This document shows positions 42,844 through 54,987 of a stretch of 64,000 nucleotides of DNA, piece after piece. The stretch comes from DASRIA01 sp963724065 (GTDB lineage: Bacteria > Actinomycetota > Thermoleophilia > Solirubrobacterales > JBBDJG01): assembly GCA_963724065.1 (NCBI GenBank), contig CAVRTB010000006.1, forward strand, positions 620,001 to 684,000, read 5' to 3'. Numbering within the stretch: the first letter of the stretch is position 1; each line of letters starts with the position of its first letter. The notes beneath the pieces are model-generated. The model was not told the origin of the DNA. It searched no databases and saw nothing but the letters and a program-made list of their open reading frames with translations. The translations under genes were made by a program, and so were the position numbers.

Positions 42844-42865
42844 GGCCGCCCATAGTAGGGATCGG

Positions 42866-45094
42866 CTACGGCTCACCGCCGCTCGCGCCGCCGCCGGTGC
42901 CGCCACTTCCGCCCGAGCCCCCGCCGCTGGGCGGTGGAGCAGGTGTGGGCGCCGGCGTGGGCTGCGGGTTCGGGGTCGGCTCGGCCGGCGTCACGGTGGG
43001 AGGCTGGTCCTCCGGCGCCTCGGGCTTCGGGCGCTGCTTGCGCTTGGACTTCTCGGGCGTGGGTGTCTCGTCGGTCGTGACGGGCTGCACCGGAGCGGCT
43101 GGAACCCCGGTCGGGCCCTGATCGCCGGTCGTGCCCGTGCCGTCCTTCTGCGCCCGGGCCGCCCGGATCTCATTCGCGGTCACCATGAAGTCGTGCCAGA
43201 TCTCGGCGGGGAACGTGCCGCCGGCGACCGGTTCGCCGCGGTACTCGGTCTCCATCGGCTGGGCGCTGTCGGGGTAGCCGACCCAGACGGCGACGGTCAG
43301 GTCGTCGTCGAACCCGACGAACCAGGCGTCCTGGTAGTTCTCGGTGGTCCCGGTCTTCCCGGCGGCGAACTCGCCGATCTGCGCTGCACGGCCGGTCCCG
43401 GAGGTCACGACGCTCGAGAGGATCTGCGTCGCCCGCTCGGCGATCCCCTCGGGAACCGCGCGCTTGCGCTTCACGTCGTTCTTGTCGTCGATGCCCGGGC
43501 CCTCGACCCGCGTGAAGGTCACCGGGCCTCCGTCATAGGGAGCGAGCGTGCCCGAGACGACGTTGCCCTTCTGCGCAAGCGTCTCGTATGACTTCGCGAT
43601 CTCGAGCGGCGTGACGCCCTGCTTGAGGCCGCCGAGCACCATCGCCGGGTTGCGCGAGATGTGCGTGCGGATCCCCATCTTCTTCGCAACGCGCGCGACC
43701 GCGCGCGTGCCGACGAGCTTGTAGCCCACCTCCGCGTACACGGAGTTGTCCGAAACGGTCGTCGCGGTCGCGAGCGACGTTACGCCGCTGTAGCGGTCTT
43801 CGTAGTTCTCGACCTTGAAGTCCCCGCGCGGCCCGGAGAGCGTCTTCGGACCCGACACGAAGGTCCGGTCGGGCGAGATCCCCTTCTCGAGCGCGGCGAC
43901 CAGCGTGAAGGGCTTGAACGCCGACCCGGGCTGTCGCCTGCCCTGTGTCGCGAGGTTGAACGGGCGCTGGTCGAAGTCGGAGCCGCCGACCATCGCCCGG
44001 ATCCCCGCCGTGTCGTTGTCGATCGCCACCAGCGCGGCGCTCGGGCCGACCTGGCCGAGGCGCTGCTCGATCGACTGCTCCGCCGCCGCCTGGAGCTCGA
44101 GGTCGAGCGTCGTGCGGATCTCGAGGCCCCCGCTGAACGCGTTCCCGGTTCCGTAGCGGTCGACCAACTGGTCCTCGATCCATGCGGTGAAGTAGGGGGC
44201 GCGGCTGATCTTCTTGGGAGTCTGGATGCGGTTGCGCGGGGGGAGTGCCTGGCGCTGGGCCTCCGCGAGCTCGCTCGAGGTGATCAGGGTCTGCTCGTGC
44301 ATGCGCTGGAGCACGAGGTTGCGGCGGTCGAGCGCAACGCCCGGGTTCTGGATCGGGCTGTAGGCGGACGGGGAGGCGATCATGCCCGCGAGCAGCGCGG
44401 CCTCGGCCGGCTCGAGCACCTCGGCGCAGTGCGGGTCGCACCCGGGGTGGTTCCAGGCGAAGTACCCACGCGCCGCGGACTCGATGCCGTAGGCGCCCTC
44501 GCCGAAGTAGACGGTGTTCAGGTACTCCGTGAGGATCTTCTCCTTGGTCCACTTGCGTTCGAGCTGATAGGCGAGCGCCGCCTCCTTCAGCTTCTGGAAC
44601 AGGGATCGGTTCTTCTGCGCGACGAGCGCGTTCTTGACGAACTGCTGGGTGATCGTGGAGGCGCCCTGTGCGGCTTGCCCGCGACGGACGTCCTCGAGCA
44701 GCGCTCGCGCGATGCCCTTGTAGTCGACGCCCTTGTGCTGGTAGAAGCGCTGGTCCTCGATCGCGACCACCGCGCGCTTCACGTTCGAGGAGATGTCGCC
44801 GGACTGGACGAGGATGCGGTTCTCCGCGCCGGTCAGGACGGCGAGCCGGCGCTTGTCCGGGCCCGCGTAGAGCACCGAGTTGCGAGCCTGGCGGAACTCG
44901 TTCTGCGACTCGAGCTCGGGCAGGTCCTGCGCGACCGCCATCATCATCCCGAATACCGTCGAGACGAGCGCGAGCACGGTCATGCCGAGCAGCGCGATCG
45001 CGAGGCGCCAACGATGAAACTGAGGCCGGGCGCGCTTGGCTACTGCGTCAGGGCCCGGACTGCCACCTGGTCTTCTGAGCTGGTCATCCGCCAT
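42866..45094 (-). CDS. class A penicillin-binding protein (PBP1A-like)
   Basis: 742-aa bifunctional peptidoglycan synthase. Cytoplasmic N-terminus, one membrane helix (about residues 30-55, LAIALLGMTVLALVSTVFGMMM), then a GT51 transglycosylase with VVAIEDQRFYQHKGVD (catalytic Glu) and QGASTITQQFVKNAL, then a transpeptidase with SAFKPF (nucleophile Ser), SDN (in TTVSDNSVYAE) and KTGTT. The tail after about residue 640 is a Pro/Thr/Gly-rich extracellular linker ending GGSGGTGGGASGGEP. ATG 45094 opens MADDQLRRPG; GTG 45148 is an alternative with 18 more residues. No Shine-Dalgarno decides between them. Confidence 0.94.
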   Translation of the reverse strand: MADDQLRRPGGSPGPDAVAKRARPQFHRWRLAIALLGMTVLALVSTVFGMMMAVAQDLPELESQNEFRQARNSVLYAGPDKRRLAVLTGAENRILVQSGDISSNVKRAVVAIEDQRFYQHKGVDYKGIARALLEDVRRGQAAQGASTITQQFVKNALVAQKNRSLFQKLKEAALAYQLERKWTKEKILTEYLNTVYFGEGAYGIESAARGYFAWNHPGCDPHCAEVLEPAEAALLAGMIASPSAYSPIQNPGVALDRRNLVLQRMHEQTLITSSELAEAQRQALPPRNRIQTPKKISRAPYFTAWIEDQLVDRYGTGNAFSGGLEIRTTLDLELQAAAEQSIEQRLGQVGPSAALVAIDNDTAGIRAMVGGSDFDQRPFNLATQGRRQPGSAFKPFTLVAALEKGISPDRTFVSGPKTLSGPRGDFKVENYEDRYSGVTSLATATTVSDNSVYAEVGYKLVGTRAVARVAKKMGIRTHISRNPAMVLGGLKQGVTPLEIAKSYETLAQKGNVVSGTLAPYDGGPVTFTRVEGPGIDDKNDVKRKRAVPEGIAERATQILSSVVTSGTGRAAQIGEFAAGKTGTTENYQDAWFVGFDDDLTVAVWVGYPDSAQPMETEYRGEPVAGGTFPAEIWHDFMVTANEIRAARAQKDGTGTTGDQGPTGVPAAPVQPVTTDETPTPEKSKRKQRPKPEAPEDQPPTVTPAEPTPNPQPTPAPTPAPPPSGGGSGGSGGTGGGASGGEP

Positions 45095-45395
45095 GTGAAG
45101 TGGGCCGGCACCGGCTCGCGCAGCCCGCTCGGCGACCACAACGGTCACTCCTACGGCGCGACGGCGGCTGAGACGATCGGCCGGCCGACACTGCGATCGG
45201 GGTCATGGCCTGCCCGAACGAAGGCGAGAGTCTAGTACACCCGCCCACAGGTTCGGCACAGTTCCCGCGGCCGCTCGACGCGCCCGGCGGCGTCGTCGGG
45301 GCAGGCAATGCAACCAGCATTGCCCGTTTCCTGCCTCCTTGCCGGCCACGCCGACCGACTCGCCGGACCCGCACCGAACCCGCGGCCGCGCGTAC
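45095..45395. other. divergent intergenic region between PBP1A and tyrS
   Basis: About 300 bases between the two divergent starts. On the minus strand TACTAG/TAGACT around 45228-45237 may be the -10 of the PBP gene. On the plus strand the tyrS -10 candidate lies at the right edge. No RNA gene, repeat or convincing small ORF is seen; open frames across it (for example 45084-45437 minus) have no Shine-Dalgarno or recognisable product. Confidence 0.4.
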
Positions 45396-45401
45396 TAGCA
45401 T
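45396..45401 (+). promoter_or_regulatory. candidate -10 box of tyrS (TAGCAT)
   Basis: TAGCAT ends eight bases before the tyrS GTG, the same hexamer and nearly the same spacing as before folD and the leuA leader. No T-box-like leader is present. Confidence 0.45.
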
Positions 45402-45409
45402 TGGCCGCC

Positions 45410-46615
45410 GTGGCCCCCGCCGATGAAACCGCCGCATACCTCGAGCGAAACGCGGTCGATTCGCTGCCCAAGGGCGAACTCGAGCGCAAGCTTGCCCGCG
45501 CCGCGTCGGAGGGCCGGCCGCTGCGGGTGAAGCTCGGGATCGACCCCACCGCCCCGGACATCCACCTCGGCCACACGGTGGTCCTCCAGAAGCTGCGCGA
45601 GTTCCAGGACGCCGGTCACGACGTGGTGCTGATCATCGGGGACTTCACGGGCAGGGTGGGCGACCCCTCGGGCCGCTCCGCACTACGGCCGGTGCTCGAA
45701 CCGGCCGAGATCGACCGCAACGCGCAGACCTTCCAGGACCAGGCGTTCAGGGTGCTCGACGCGGATCGCACGGAGGTGCGACGCAACGGTGAATGGCTCG
45801 ACATGCCGATGGACGACCTCTTCCGGCTCGTGCGCACCGTCACCCTCGCGCGCGTCACGGAGCGCGACGACTTCAGCCAGCGGCTGGCCGACCGCCAGCC
45901 GATCTCCCTGCTCGAGCTCCTCTACCCGGTGCTCCAGGGTTACGACTCGGTCGCCGTGCGAGCGGACGTCGAGCTGGGGGGGACCGACCAGAAGTTCAAC
46001 CTCCTGCTCGGCCGCGACGTCCAGCAGGCCTATGGCCAGGAGCAGCAGGCGATCCTCACGACGCCGATCCTCCCCGGCCTCGACGGAGAGCGGCGCATGG
46101 CGAAGTCGCTGGGCAACTACGTCGGCGTCACCGACCCGCCCGAGGAGATGTTCGGCAAGCTGATGAGCGTCCCCGACGCCGCGATGCCGATCTACTACGA
46201 GCTGCTGCTCGGGGAGGCGATGGACCCGGCAGCCGCACCGGTGCAGCAAAAGCGCACGCTCGGGCGGCGGATCGTGGAGCGCTTTCACGGCGCCTCGGCC
46301 GCGGAGGCGGCCGAGGCGCATTTCGACCGGGTTCACAAGGACCATGCGGTGCCCGAGGACGTCGAGCAGATCGAGCTCTCGCCCGGGGACCTCCAGAACG
46401 GGCTGGTCCACATGCCTGCCCTCCTTTCCGCGCACTTCGGCACCTCGCGCAGCGAGGCACGGCGCCTGCTCGGCCAAGGTGGCGTGCGGCTCGGCGGGGA
46501 GGTGCTCGGCGCGGATGACCTCGACCTCCCTCCGGAGCGGCTCGCCGGTTCCGTTTTGCAGGTTGGACGGCGGAAGTTCCGCAGGATCGCCGACGCGCCG
46601 ACCACATCGCTATAG
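45410..46615 (+). CDS. tyrS: tyrosyl-tRNA synthetase
   Basis: Class I synthetase of 401 aa. The HIGH-type motif is HLGH in DPTAPDIHLGHTVVL (about residues 45-59) and the KMSKS-type motif is MAKSLGN (about 236). GYDSVAVRADVELGGTDQKFN is the tyrosine/tRNA-binding segment, and the C-terminal S4-like domain (LLSAHFGTSRSEARRLLGQGGVRLGGEV) completes it. DPTAPDIHLGH and MAKSLGN mark the TyrRZ subtype rather than the classic TyrS. GTG 45410 opens MAPADETAAYLERNA; upstream codons are unconserved. Confidence 0.94.
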   Translation: MAPADETAAYLERNAVDSLPKGELERKLARAASEGRPLRVKLGIDPTAPDIHLGHTVVLQKLREFQDAGHDVVLIIGDFTGRVGDPSGRSALRPVLEPAEIDRNAQTFQDQAFRVLDADRTEVRRNGEWLDMPMDDLFRLVRTVTLARVTERDDFSQRLADRQPISLLELLYPVLQGYDSVAVRADVELGGTDQKFNLLLGRDVQQAYGQEQQAILTTPILPGLDGERRMAKSLGNYVGVTDPPEEMFGKLMSVPDAAMPIYYELLLGEAMDPAAAPVQQKRTLGRRIVERFHGASAAEAAEAHFDRVHKDHAVPEDVEQIELSPGDLQNGLVHMPALLSAHFGTSRSEARRLLGQGGVRLGGEVLGADDLDLPPERLAGSVLQVGRRKFRRIADAPTTSL

Positions 46616-46687
46616 TCCCCGGCCGGTGTGGCGCCCGAGCGGGCTCCGGAAGGGCTTTACGGCCCCGGTGGAGCGGCGACTCGGTGC

Positions 46688-46693
46688 TACACT
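46688..46693 (+). promoter_or_regulatory. candidate -10 box upstream of the rrn operon (TACACT)
   Basis: TACACT in the tyrS-16S gap. A transcript starting near 46700 would run about 107 nt to the terminator at 46783-46807. Whether this is the rRNA promoter or the promoter of a separate small RNA is open; no TTGACA-like -35 is seen. Confidence 0.3.
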
Positions 46694-46699
46694 GAACTG

Positions 46700-46807
46700 T
46701 TGCCCCAGAGGCAGTTGGAGGATCGGATACGACCGAGACGAGGAGTCGACTGAGGCGGACCGCGATCAGCGGGCGCTTTCGGGCCTCTCTTCGGAGAGGC
46801 TTTTTTT
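46700..46807 (+). ncRNA. possible small RNA or rrn leader segment
   Basis: The stretch between the TACACT box and the terminator holds short hairpins (TGCC/GGCA near 46702-46714, TCGG/CCGA near 46726-46739) and no convincing ORF. It could be a small RNA or the first segment of the rRNA leader read through by antitermination. I recognise no known RNA family. Confidence 0.25.
46783..46807 (+). terminator. Rho-independent terminator in the rrn leader
   Basis: Perfect 7-bp stem GCCTCTC / GAGAGGC (46783-46789 and 46794-46800) with a UUCG loop, followed by seven T (46801-46807). It lies upstream of boxA and 16S, so rRNA transcription must start after it or pass it by antitermination. Confidence 0.8.
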
Positions 46808-47058
46808 CGGCTCTGCAACTGGGTTTGGGGGCCAGCTCGAGAGGGCTGCGGTCTTTGAAAACTAAACAGCATGTGCGCTCCGAGCGAAGCTCGTCCACTC
46901 GTGGACGGGAATGGCTCGGATCGCGTCCAGGTTTGTAGTCGCCGCCCGGCGGGCTTTGCCATGCCGGCGCGGTGACGCTTGAGCAAGTCAGTCACGCCCC
47001 GGATCCGCGGTGTACGCGGACCCACACGGGCGTGGCGACTCTTCGTAAATGCAGCATT
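46808..47058 (+). promoter_or_regulatory. 16S rRNA leader with boxA and processing stem
   Basis: TCTTTGAAAA at 46852-46861 matches rrn boxA (NusB/S10 antitermination). AAAACTAAACAGCATG (46858-46873) is perfectly complementary over 16 bases to 48710-48725 in the 16S-23S spacer, forming the stalk that RNase III cuts around pre-16S. The remaining leader to 47058 contains GC-rich hairpins; a second promoter may lie here but none is clear. Confidence 0.6.
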
Positions 47059-48850
<1,792 letters not shown>

Positions 48851-49386
48851 CGTCAAGATATTAAGAGCACGCGGTGGATGCCTTGGCACCAGGAGCCGAT
48901 GAAGGACGTGGACGGCTGCGATAAGCCGCGGTGAGGCGCTGAACAGCCTTTGACCCGCGGATCTCCGAATGGGCAAACCCGGCGCTGGTAATGCGGCGTC
49001 GTCCTACGCTGAACACATAGGCGTAGGAAGGCAAGCGGGGGAAGTGACACATCTCAGTACCCCGAGGAAAGGAAATCAAAAGAGACTCCCTGAGTAGTGG
49101 CGAGCGAAAGGGGATCAGCCTAAACCCGGTACGTGTAAGCGGGCACGCGTTGCGTATTGGGGGTTGTAGGACGTCTGTTCCGAGCCGTGCCTGGCTCGGC
49201 GGAAGTTACAAAGTCGTTCGTTAGCCGAAGCACGTGGAACCGTGCACCACAGAGGGCAAGCGTCCCGTAGGCGAAAACGAACGACCTTCCGCAGATGTTC
49301 CTGAGTAAGACCGCTCTCGTGAAACGCGGTCTGAATCTGGGGGGACCACCCTCCAAGGCTAAGTACTCCCTGGTGACCGATAGCGG

Positions 49387-49420
<34 letters not shown>

Positions 49421-49981
49421 GGAAGGGGAGTGAAATAGTACCTGAAACCGTGTGCTTACAAGCGGTCGGAGCAGCTTCGTGCTGTGACGGCGTGCTTTTT
49501 GCAGAACGAGCCGGCGAGTTACTCGTCTGTGGCGAGGTTAAGCGATGAGCGGAGCCGTAGCGAAAGCGAGTCCGAACAGGGCGCATCAGTCGCAGGCGGT
49601 AGACCCGAAGCCAAGCGAGCTACCCATGGGCAGGTTGAAGCGAGGGTAAGACCTCGTGGAGGACCGAACCGACCTAGGTTGAAAACTGGGCGGATGACCT
49701 GTGGGTCGGAGTGAAAGGCTAATCAAGCTTGGGGATATCTGGTTCTCTCCGAAATATATTTAGGTATAGCCTCCGGTGAATTGCATCATGGCCGTAGAGC
49801 ACTGCTTGGACTAGGGGCCTTACCCGGTTACCGAATTCAGGCAAACTCCGAAGACCATTGATGTCTACCCGGGGAGTCAGTCCGTGGGGGATAAGCTTCA
49901 CGGTCGAGAGGGAAACAACCCAGACCACCAGCTAAGGTCCCAAAGTGCTAGCTAAGTGGGAAACGATGTTCGAATGCCGTG

Positions 49982-50016
<35 letters not shown>

Positions 50017-50848
50017 GAAAGAGTGCGTAACAGCTCACTGGTCAAGTGTTCGGGCGCGGACAATGTAACGGGGCTCAAGCTAGCCACCGAAGCTGTGGGT
50101 TCGTTGGATCTTTCGAGATCCTTCGAGCGGTAGGAGAGCGTTCTCAGGCCAGCGAAGCGGCGGCGGAAGCCAGCCGTGGAGGCCTGAGAAGTGAGAATGC
50201 CGGCATGAGTAACGAAAGAGGAGTGAGAATCTCCTCCACCGATTGTCCAAGGTTTCCTGAGTAAAGTTCGTCTGCTCAGGGTTAGTCGGGTCCTAAGGCG
50301 AGGCCGAAAGGCGTAGTCGATGGCCAACGGGTTGATATTCCCGTACCACGTCACATCCGTTTGACCGATTGGGGCGACGAGGAAGGCTAGGGGAACCCAG
50401 GCGATGGTCGTCCTGGGGCAAGCGCGTAGTTAGCGCCCGTAGGTAAATCCGCGGGCGTGTTGATGCGAGGCGCGATGCCAGCTGGCCGGAAGGCCGGCGA
50501 GTCCCCGACGCCATACCTCCAAGAAAAACCTCTAGGGAGGATGTGCGTGCCCGTACCAAAACCGACACAGGTGGACAGGCAGAGAATGCCAAGGTGATCG
50601 AGATAACCCTCGTTAAGGAACTCGGCAAAATTGCCCCGTAACTTCGGGAGAAGGGGCGCCCCGGTAGGGTGAAGGCACTTGCTGCCGGAGCCCGAGGGGG
50701 CCGCAGTGAAAAGGCCCAAGCGACTGTTTACCAAAAACACAGGCCTCTGCTAAGTCGCAAGACGACGTATAGGGGCTGACGCCTGCCCGGTGCCGGAAGG
50801 TTACGCGGAGTTGTTAGCCACCCCTCGGGGTGGCGAGGCAGCGAAGCT

Positions 50849-51982
<1,134 letters not shown>

Positions 51983-52259
51983 AAGTTCCGACCTGCACGA
52001 ATGGCGTAACGACTTGGGCGCTGTCTCAACGAGGGGCTCGGTGAAATTGTAGTCTCGGTGAAGATGCCGAGTACGCGCGGCAAGACGGAAAGACCCCGTG
52101 AACCTTTACTGCAGCTTGATATTGGAGTTCGGGACACCTCGTTCAGGATAGGTGGGAGGCTTTGAAGCAGGGGCTGCGGCCCCTGTGGAGCCAACCTTGA
52201 GATACCACCCTTGGTGTTCTGGTCTTCTAACACCAGACCGTTAGCCGGCTGGTGAACAG

Positions 52260-52295
<36 letters not shown>

Positions 52296-52449
52296 CAAAA
52301 TGTAACGGAGGCGCCCAAAGGTTCCCTCAGCACGATTGGAAACCGTGCGCAGAGCGTAAAGGTATAAGGGAGCTTGACTGTGAGACTGACAGGTCGAGCA
52401 GGTGCGAAAGCAGGGCTTAGTGATCCGGCGGTAGCAAGTGGAAGCGCCG

Positions 52450-52492
<43 letters not shown>

Positions 52493-52518
52493 GTGTCCAA
52501 GAGTCCACATCGACGACA

Positions 52519-52647
<129 letters not shown>

Positions 52648-52764
52648 TGCCGTGCGCGTTGGAGAGTTGAGAGGAGTCGTCCCTAGTACGAGAGGACCGG
52701 GACGAACGGACCTCTGGTGTATCTGTTGTCCTGCCAAGGGCATTGCAGGCTAGCTACGTCCGGA

Positions 52765-52802
<38 letters not shown>

Positions 52803-53040
52803 CTCGAGATGAGCTCTCCCATCCCCTTGAGGGAGTAAGGCCCCTGGAAGACCACCAGGTTGATAGGCCGGCCGTGTAAGCGCAGTAATGTGCTCAGCGG
52901 ACCGGTACTAATAGGCCGAGGGCTTGACGGTTTTTTTTGATTCCTCGTTTGGTTGAGGCCAGCTGTGCAGTCTTCAGGGCCCGGCGAAGTCGCCGTGGTC
53001 CACATACCGGACGCCCTCTCTGGGTCGTCCGGGCACCGGT

Positions 53041-53157
53041 TTCGGTGGCTATAGCGAGAGGGAAACACCTCTTCCCATTTCGAACAGAGAAGTTAAGCCT
53101 CTCAGCGCCGATGGTACTTGGCCCGAAAGGGCCCGGGAGAGTAGGTCGCCGCCGGTC
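53041..53157 (+). rRNA. rrf: 5S ribosomal RNA
   Basis: About 117 nt. Helix I is formed by CGGTGGC (53043-53049) and GCCGCCG near 53149-53155. Conserved segments CCCATTTCGAACAGAGAAGTTAAG and GCGCCGATGGTACT are present. It follows 23S after about 110 bases. Confidence 0.93.
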
Positions 53158-53166
53158 TATTAATCA

Positions 53167-53195
53167 GCGGGTCGCCTGTGGGCGGCCCGCTTTTT
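53167..53195 (+). terminator. Rho-independent terminator of the rrn operon
   Basis: 10-bp stem GCGGGTCGCC / GGCGGCCCGC (53167-53176 and 53181-53190, one G.U pair) with a TGTG loop, followed by T5 (53191-53195), ten bases after 5S. Confidence 0.9.
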
Positions 53196-53215
53196 CGTTC
53201 CACGGCGCGCGCGGG

Positions 53216-53221
53216 TAGTGT
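53216..53221 (+). promoter_or_regulatory. candidate -10 box of the M28 peptidase gene (TAGTGT)
   Basis: TAGTGT ends seven bases before the ATG at 53229, just behind the rrn terminator. Confidence 0.35.
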
Positions 53222-53228
53222 GGGGGCG

Positions 53229-54479
53229 ATGAGGGAGTCGAACGGACACCTCACGCTCGACGACGCCCGCGTGGGGGGCGCGACCCCGGCGCTCGAGGAG
53301 GCGCTCGGCGTGATCAGGCTGCTCGCGAAGGGCATCGGGCCCCGGCGCCCGTGCTCGGATGCCGAGAAGCGTGCTGCCGGGGAGATCGTCGCCTGGCTCG
53401 GGCGGCGCGGCGTCGAGGCGCGTGAAGAGGAGTTTCGCGGCTATTCGACCTTCGGCAAGCCCTACGCGCTGCTGTTCGGCGCCTCGCTCGCCGGCGGCCT
53501 GCTGCAGCGCGCCGGCCGCCCCTGGGCCGGCACGGCGCTGGCGCTCGGCAGCGCGATCGCCGCGACGCTCGAGGGCGATTTGCGCCACACGCCCGTGTCG
53601 CGCGTGCTCAGTTCGCAGCCGAGCGTGTACGTCTGGGGCCATGTCCCCGCGGCGGGCCCGGCGCGCAGCCGGGTTTGCCTCTGCGGACATCTCGACACGA
53701 GCCGCTCGGGCGCGATGTTCCATCCCGCGGTCGCCCCGCATCTCGCGAAGCTGCTGCAGATCCCGGCTGTCTCGGCGACGCTGCTGGCCGCGGGCGGGCT
53801 CGTGATGCGCGCGCCCGGTGGGCGCGCCGTGCATACCGGCGCGCTCGCGGGCATCGTGTTCTCGCTCGCGATGATCGCCGAGCGCGAGCTGCGCGGCGAG
53901 GACGTCCCGGGGGCGAGCGACAACGCCTCGGGCACGGCGGTCGCGATGCAGCTTGCCGCCGAGTGCGCGGGTTCGCCCCTTCAACACACCGAGGTCGACG
54001 TCCTGATCACGAGCTGCGAGGAGTCCGGCCTGCTCGGGGCCCAGGCCTACGCGCGCGACAAGCGCATGCGAGCCGCCGAGAGCACCTTCATCAACTTCGA
54101 CACGGTGGGAGGGCCCGCGCCGCTCACCTACATCCTGCGGGAGGGCAGCGCGACCGTGAACCGCGCGGCCTCCGAGCGCCTCATCGGCATGCTCGAGTCG
54201 ATCGCCAAGCGCAGGCCCGACCTGGGGCTGGAGCCCGCGCGCACGACTCCGGGGCTACCGACCGACGCGACGCCGATGCGCGCGCGTGGATGGGATGCGG
54301 TCACGGTGCTCGCCCAGGGACGGACGATCCCGAACTACCACTGGCCGACCGACACCTACGAGAACGTCGATCCGCCGACTGTCGGGCGAGCGCTCGAGAC
54401 CGGGCGCGAGCTGCTGCTCGCGCTCGACGCCGAGGTGACGCGGACCGCCGCGCCGGCCGGCCGTCAGCGGTCCGTTTAG
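53229..54479 (+). CDS. M28-family zinc aminopeptidase-like protein
   Basis: 416 aa. M28 metal-binding pattern: CLCGHLDTSRSG (H and D ligands), GASDNASGTAVAMQLA (bridging D), ITSCEESGLLGAQAY (catalytic E-E), NFDTVGGPAPLTYI (D), and NYHWPTDTYENVD near the end (H). Between the first and second ligands are two hydrophobic stretches (about residues 74-115 and 180-220), so the protein may be membrane-associated. ATG 53229 opens MRESNGHLTLDDARV. No Sec signal is visible. The substrate is unknown. Confidence 0.87.
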   Translation: MRESNGHLTLDDARVGGATPALEEALGVIRLLAKGIGPRRPCSDAEKRAAGEIVAWLGRRGVEAREEEFRGYSTFGKPYALLFGASLAGGLLQRAGRPWAGTALALGSAIAATLEGDLRHTPVSRVLSSQPSVYVWGHVPAAGPARSRVCLCGHLDTSRSGAMFHPAVAPHLAKLLQIPAVSATLLAAGGLVMRAPGGRAVHTGALAGIVFSLAMIAERELRGEDVPGASDNASGTAVAMQLAAECAGSPLQHTEVDVLITSCEESGLLGAQAYARDKRMRAAESTFINFDTVGGPAPLTYILREGSATVNRAASERLIGMLESIAKRRPDLGLEPARTTPGLPTDATPMRARGWDAVTVLAQGRTIPNYHWPTDTYENVDPPTVGRALETGRELLLALDAEVTRTAAPAGRQRSV

Positions 54480-54893
54480 CGGGCCGGGCGGCCCGCGACG
54501 GGCTCGGCCGGGGCGCACAGGCACGGCTGGGTGCTCGGTGCGACACCGCCGCGGCGGCGTGGCACCCGGCGGCCGAGCGATGACCGCGCCGGCCGGGGGA
54601 TGCGCGGACACGGCCCGCGTGGGGCACGGGTCCGCCGGCTCGGGCGAGTGCGCGCACTGTGCGATCGGAGCGCGCGTGAACAGGAACATGCGCCGCGTCG
54701 GCTCGCCTCCGCGAGCGTGGGGCGCATCCTCGTGTGCTGCGCGCGCGGCCGGCTGCTCGTCCGTGTAGGCGCCGAGCGTCGCGAAGTCGGCCACGAGCCG
54801 CAGGCGCTCCCGCAGCTCCTCCCTGAGACGGGTCTGGACGGCCGGGGCAGGGGCGTTGCTTCGAACGTTGGTTTCTTGTCGGTTTGAGAACAT
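54480..54893 (-). CDS. possible SOS-controlled gene of unknown product
   Basis: Behind the LexA-type box on the minus strand, ATG 54893 opens MFSNRQETNVRSNAPAPAVQTRLREELRERLRLVADFATLG; the first 55 codons have coding-like third-position GC and an amphipathic Arg/Glu/Leu helix. Beyond about 54720 the composition turns Pro/Arg-rich and the frame runs without stop past the end of the M28 gene to 54255, so either the gene ends through an undetected frameshift or the tail is disordered. The end given is where antisense overlap begins, not a stop codon. No known SOS protein is recognised. Confidence 0.35.
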
Positions 54894-54901
54894 AGGTTCG
54901 T

Positions 54902-54907
54902 AGGCTA
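54902..54907 (-). promoter_or_regulatory. candidate -10 box under LexA control (TAGCCT, minus strand)
   Basis: Minus-strand TAGCCT ends eight bases before ATG 54893. The LexA-type box lies where its -35 would be. Confidence 0.5.
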
Positions 54908-54921
54908 GGACGGGCCCCGGA

Positions 54922-54937
54922 CAGAACACCTGTTCTG
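54922..54937. promoter_or_regulatory. LexA/DinR-type SOS box
   Basis: Perfect palindromic arms CAGAACA and TGTTCTG separated by CC, containing GAAC-N4-GTTC (54924-54935), the core of the Gram-positive/actinobacterial SOS box. Placement over the -35 region of the minus-strand promoter fits simple repression by LexA. Confidence 0.7.
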
Positions 54938-54987
54938 CATAGAGATTTGCATTGGGGTCCGCGATCCCGCTCCCAGAGCCAAAAGCG

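Noticed and set aside
42897..43121. Gly/Val-rich plus-strand ORF in the PBP tail
   Set aside because: Antisense of the Pro/Thr/Gly-rich linker codons of the PBP; low-complexity artefact.
54531..54887. 118-codon plus-strand ORF opposite the SOS-box gene
   Set aside because: Arg-rich shadow composition, no promoter or Shine-Dalgarno, and the SOS promoter points the other way.
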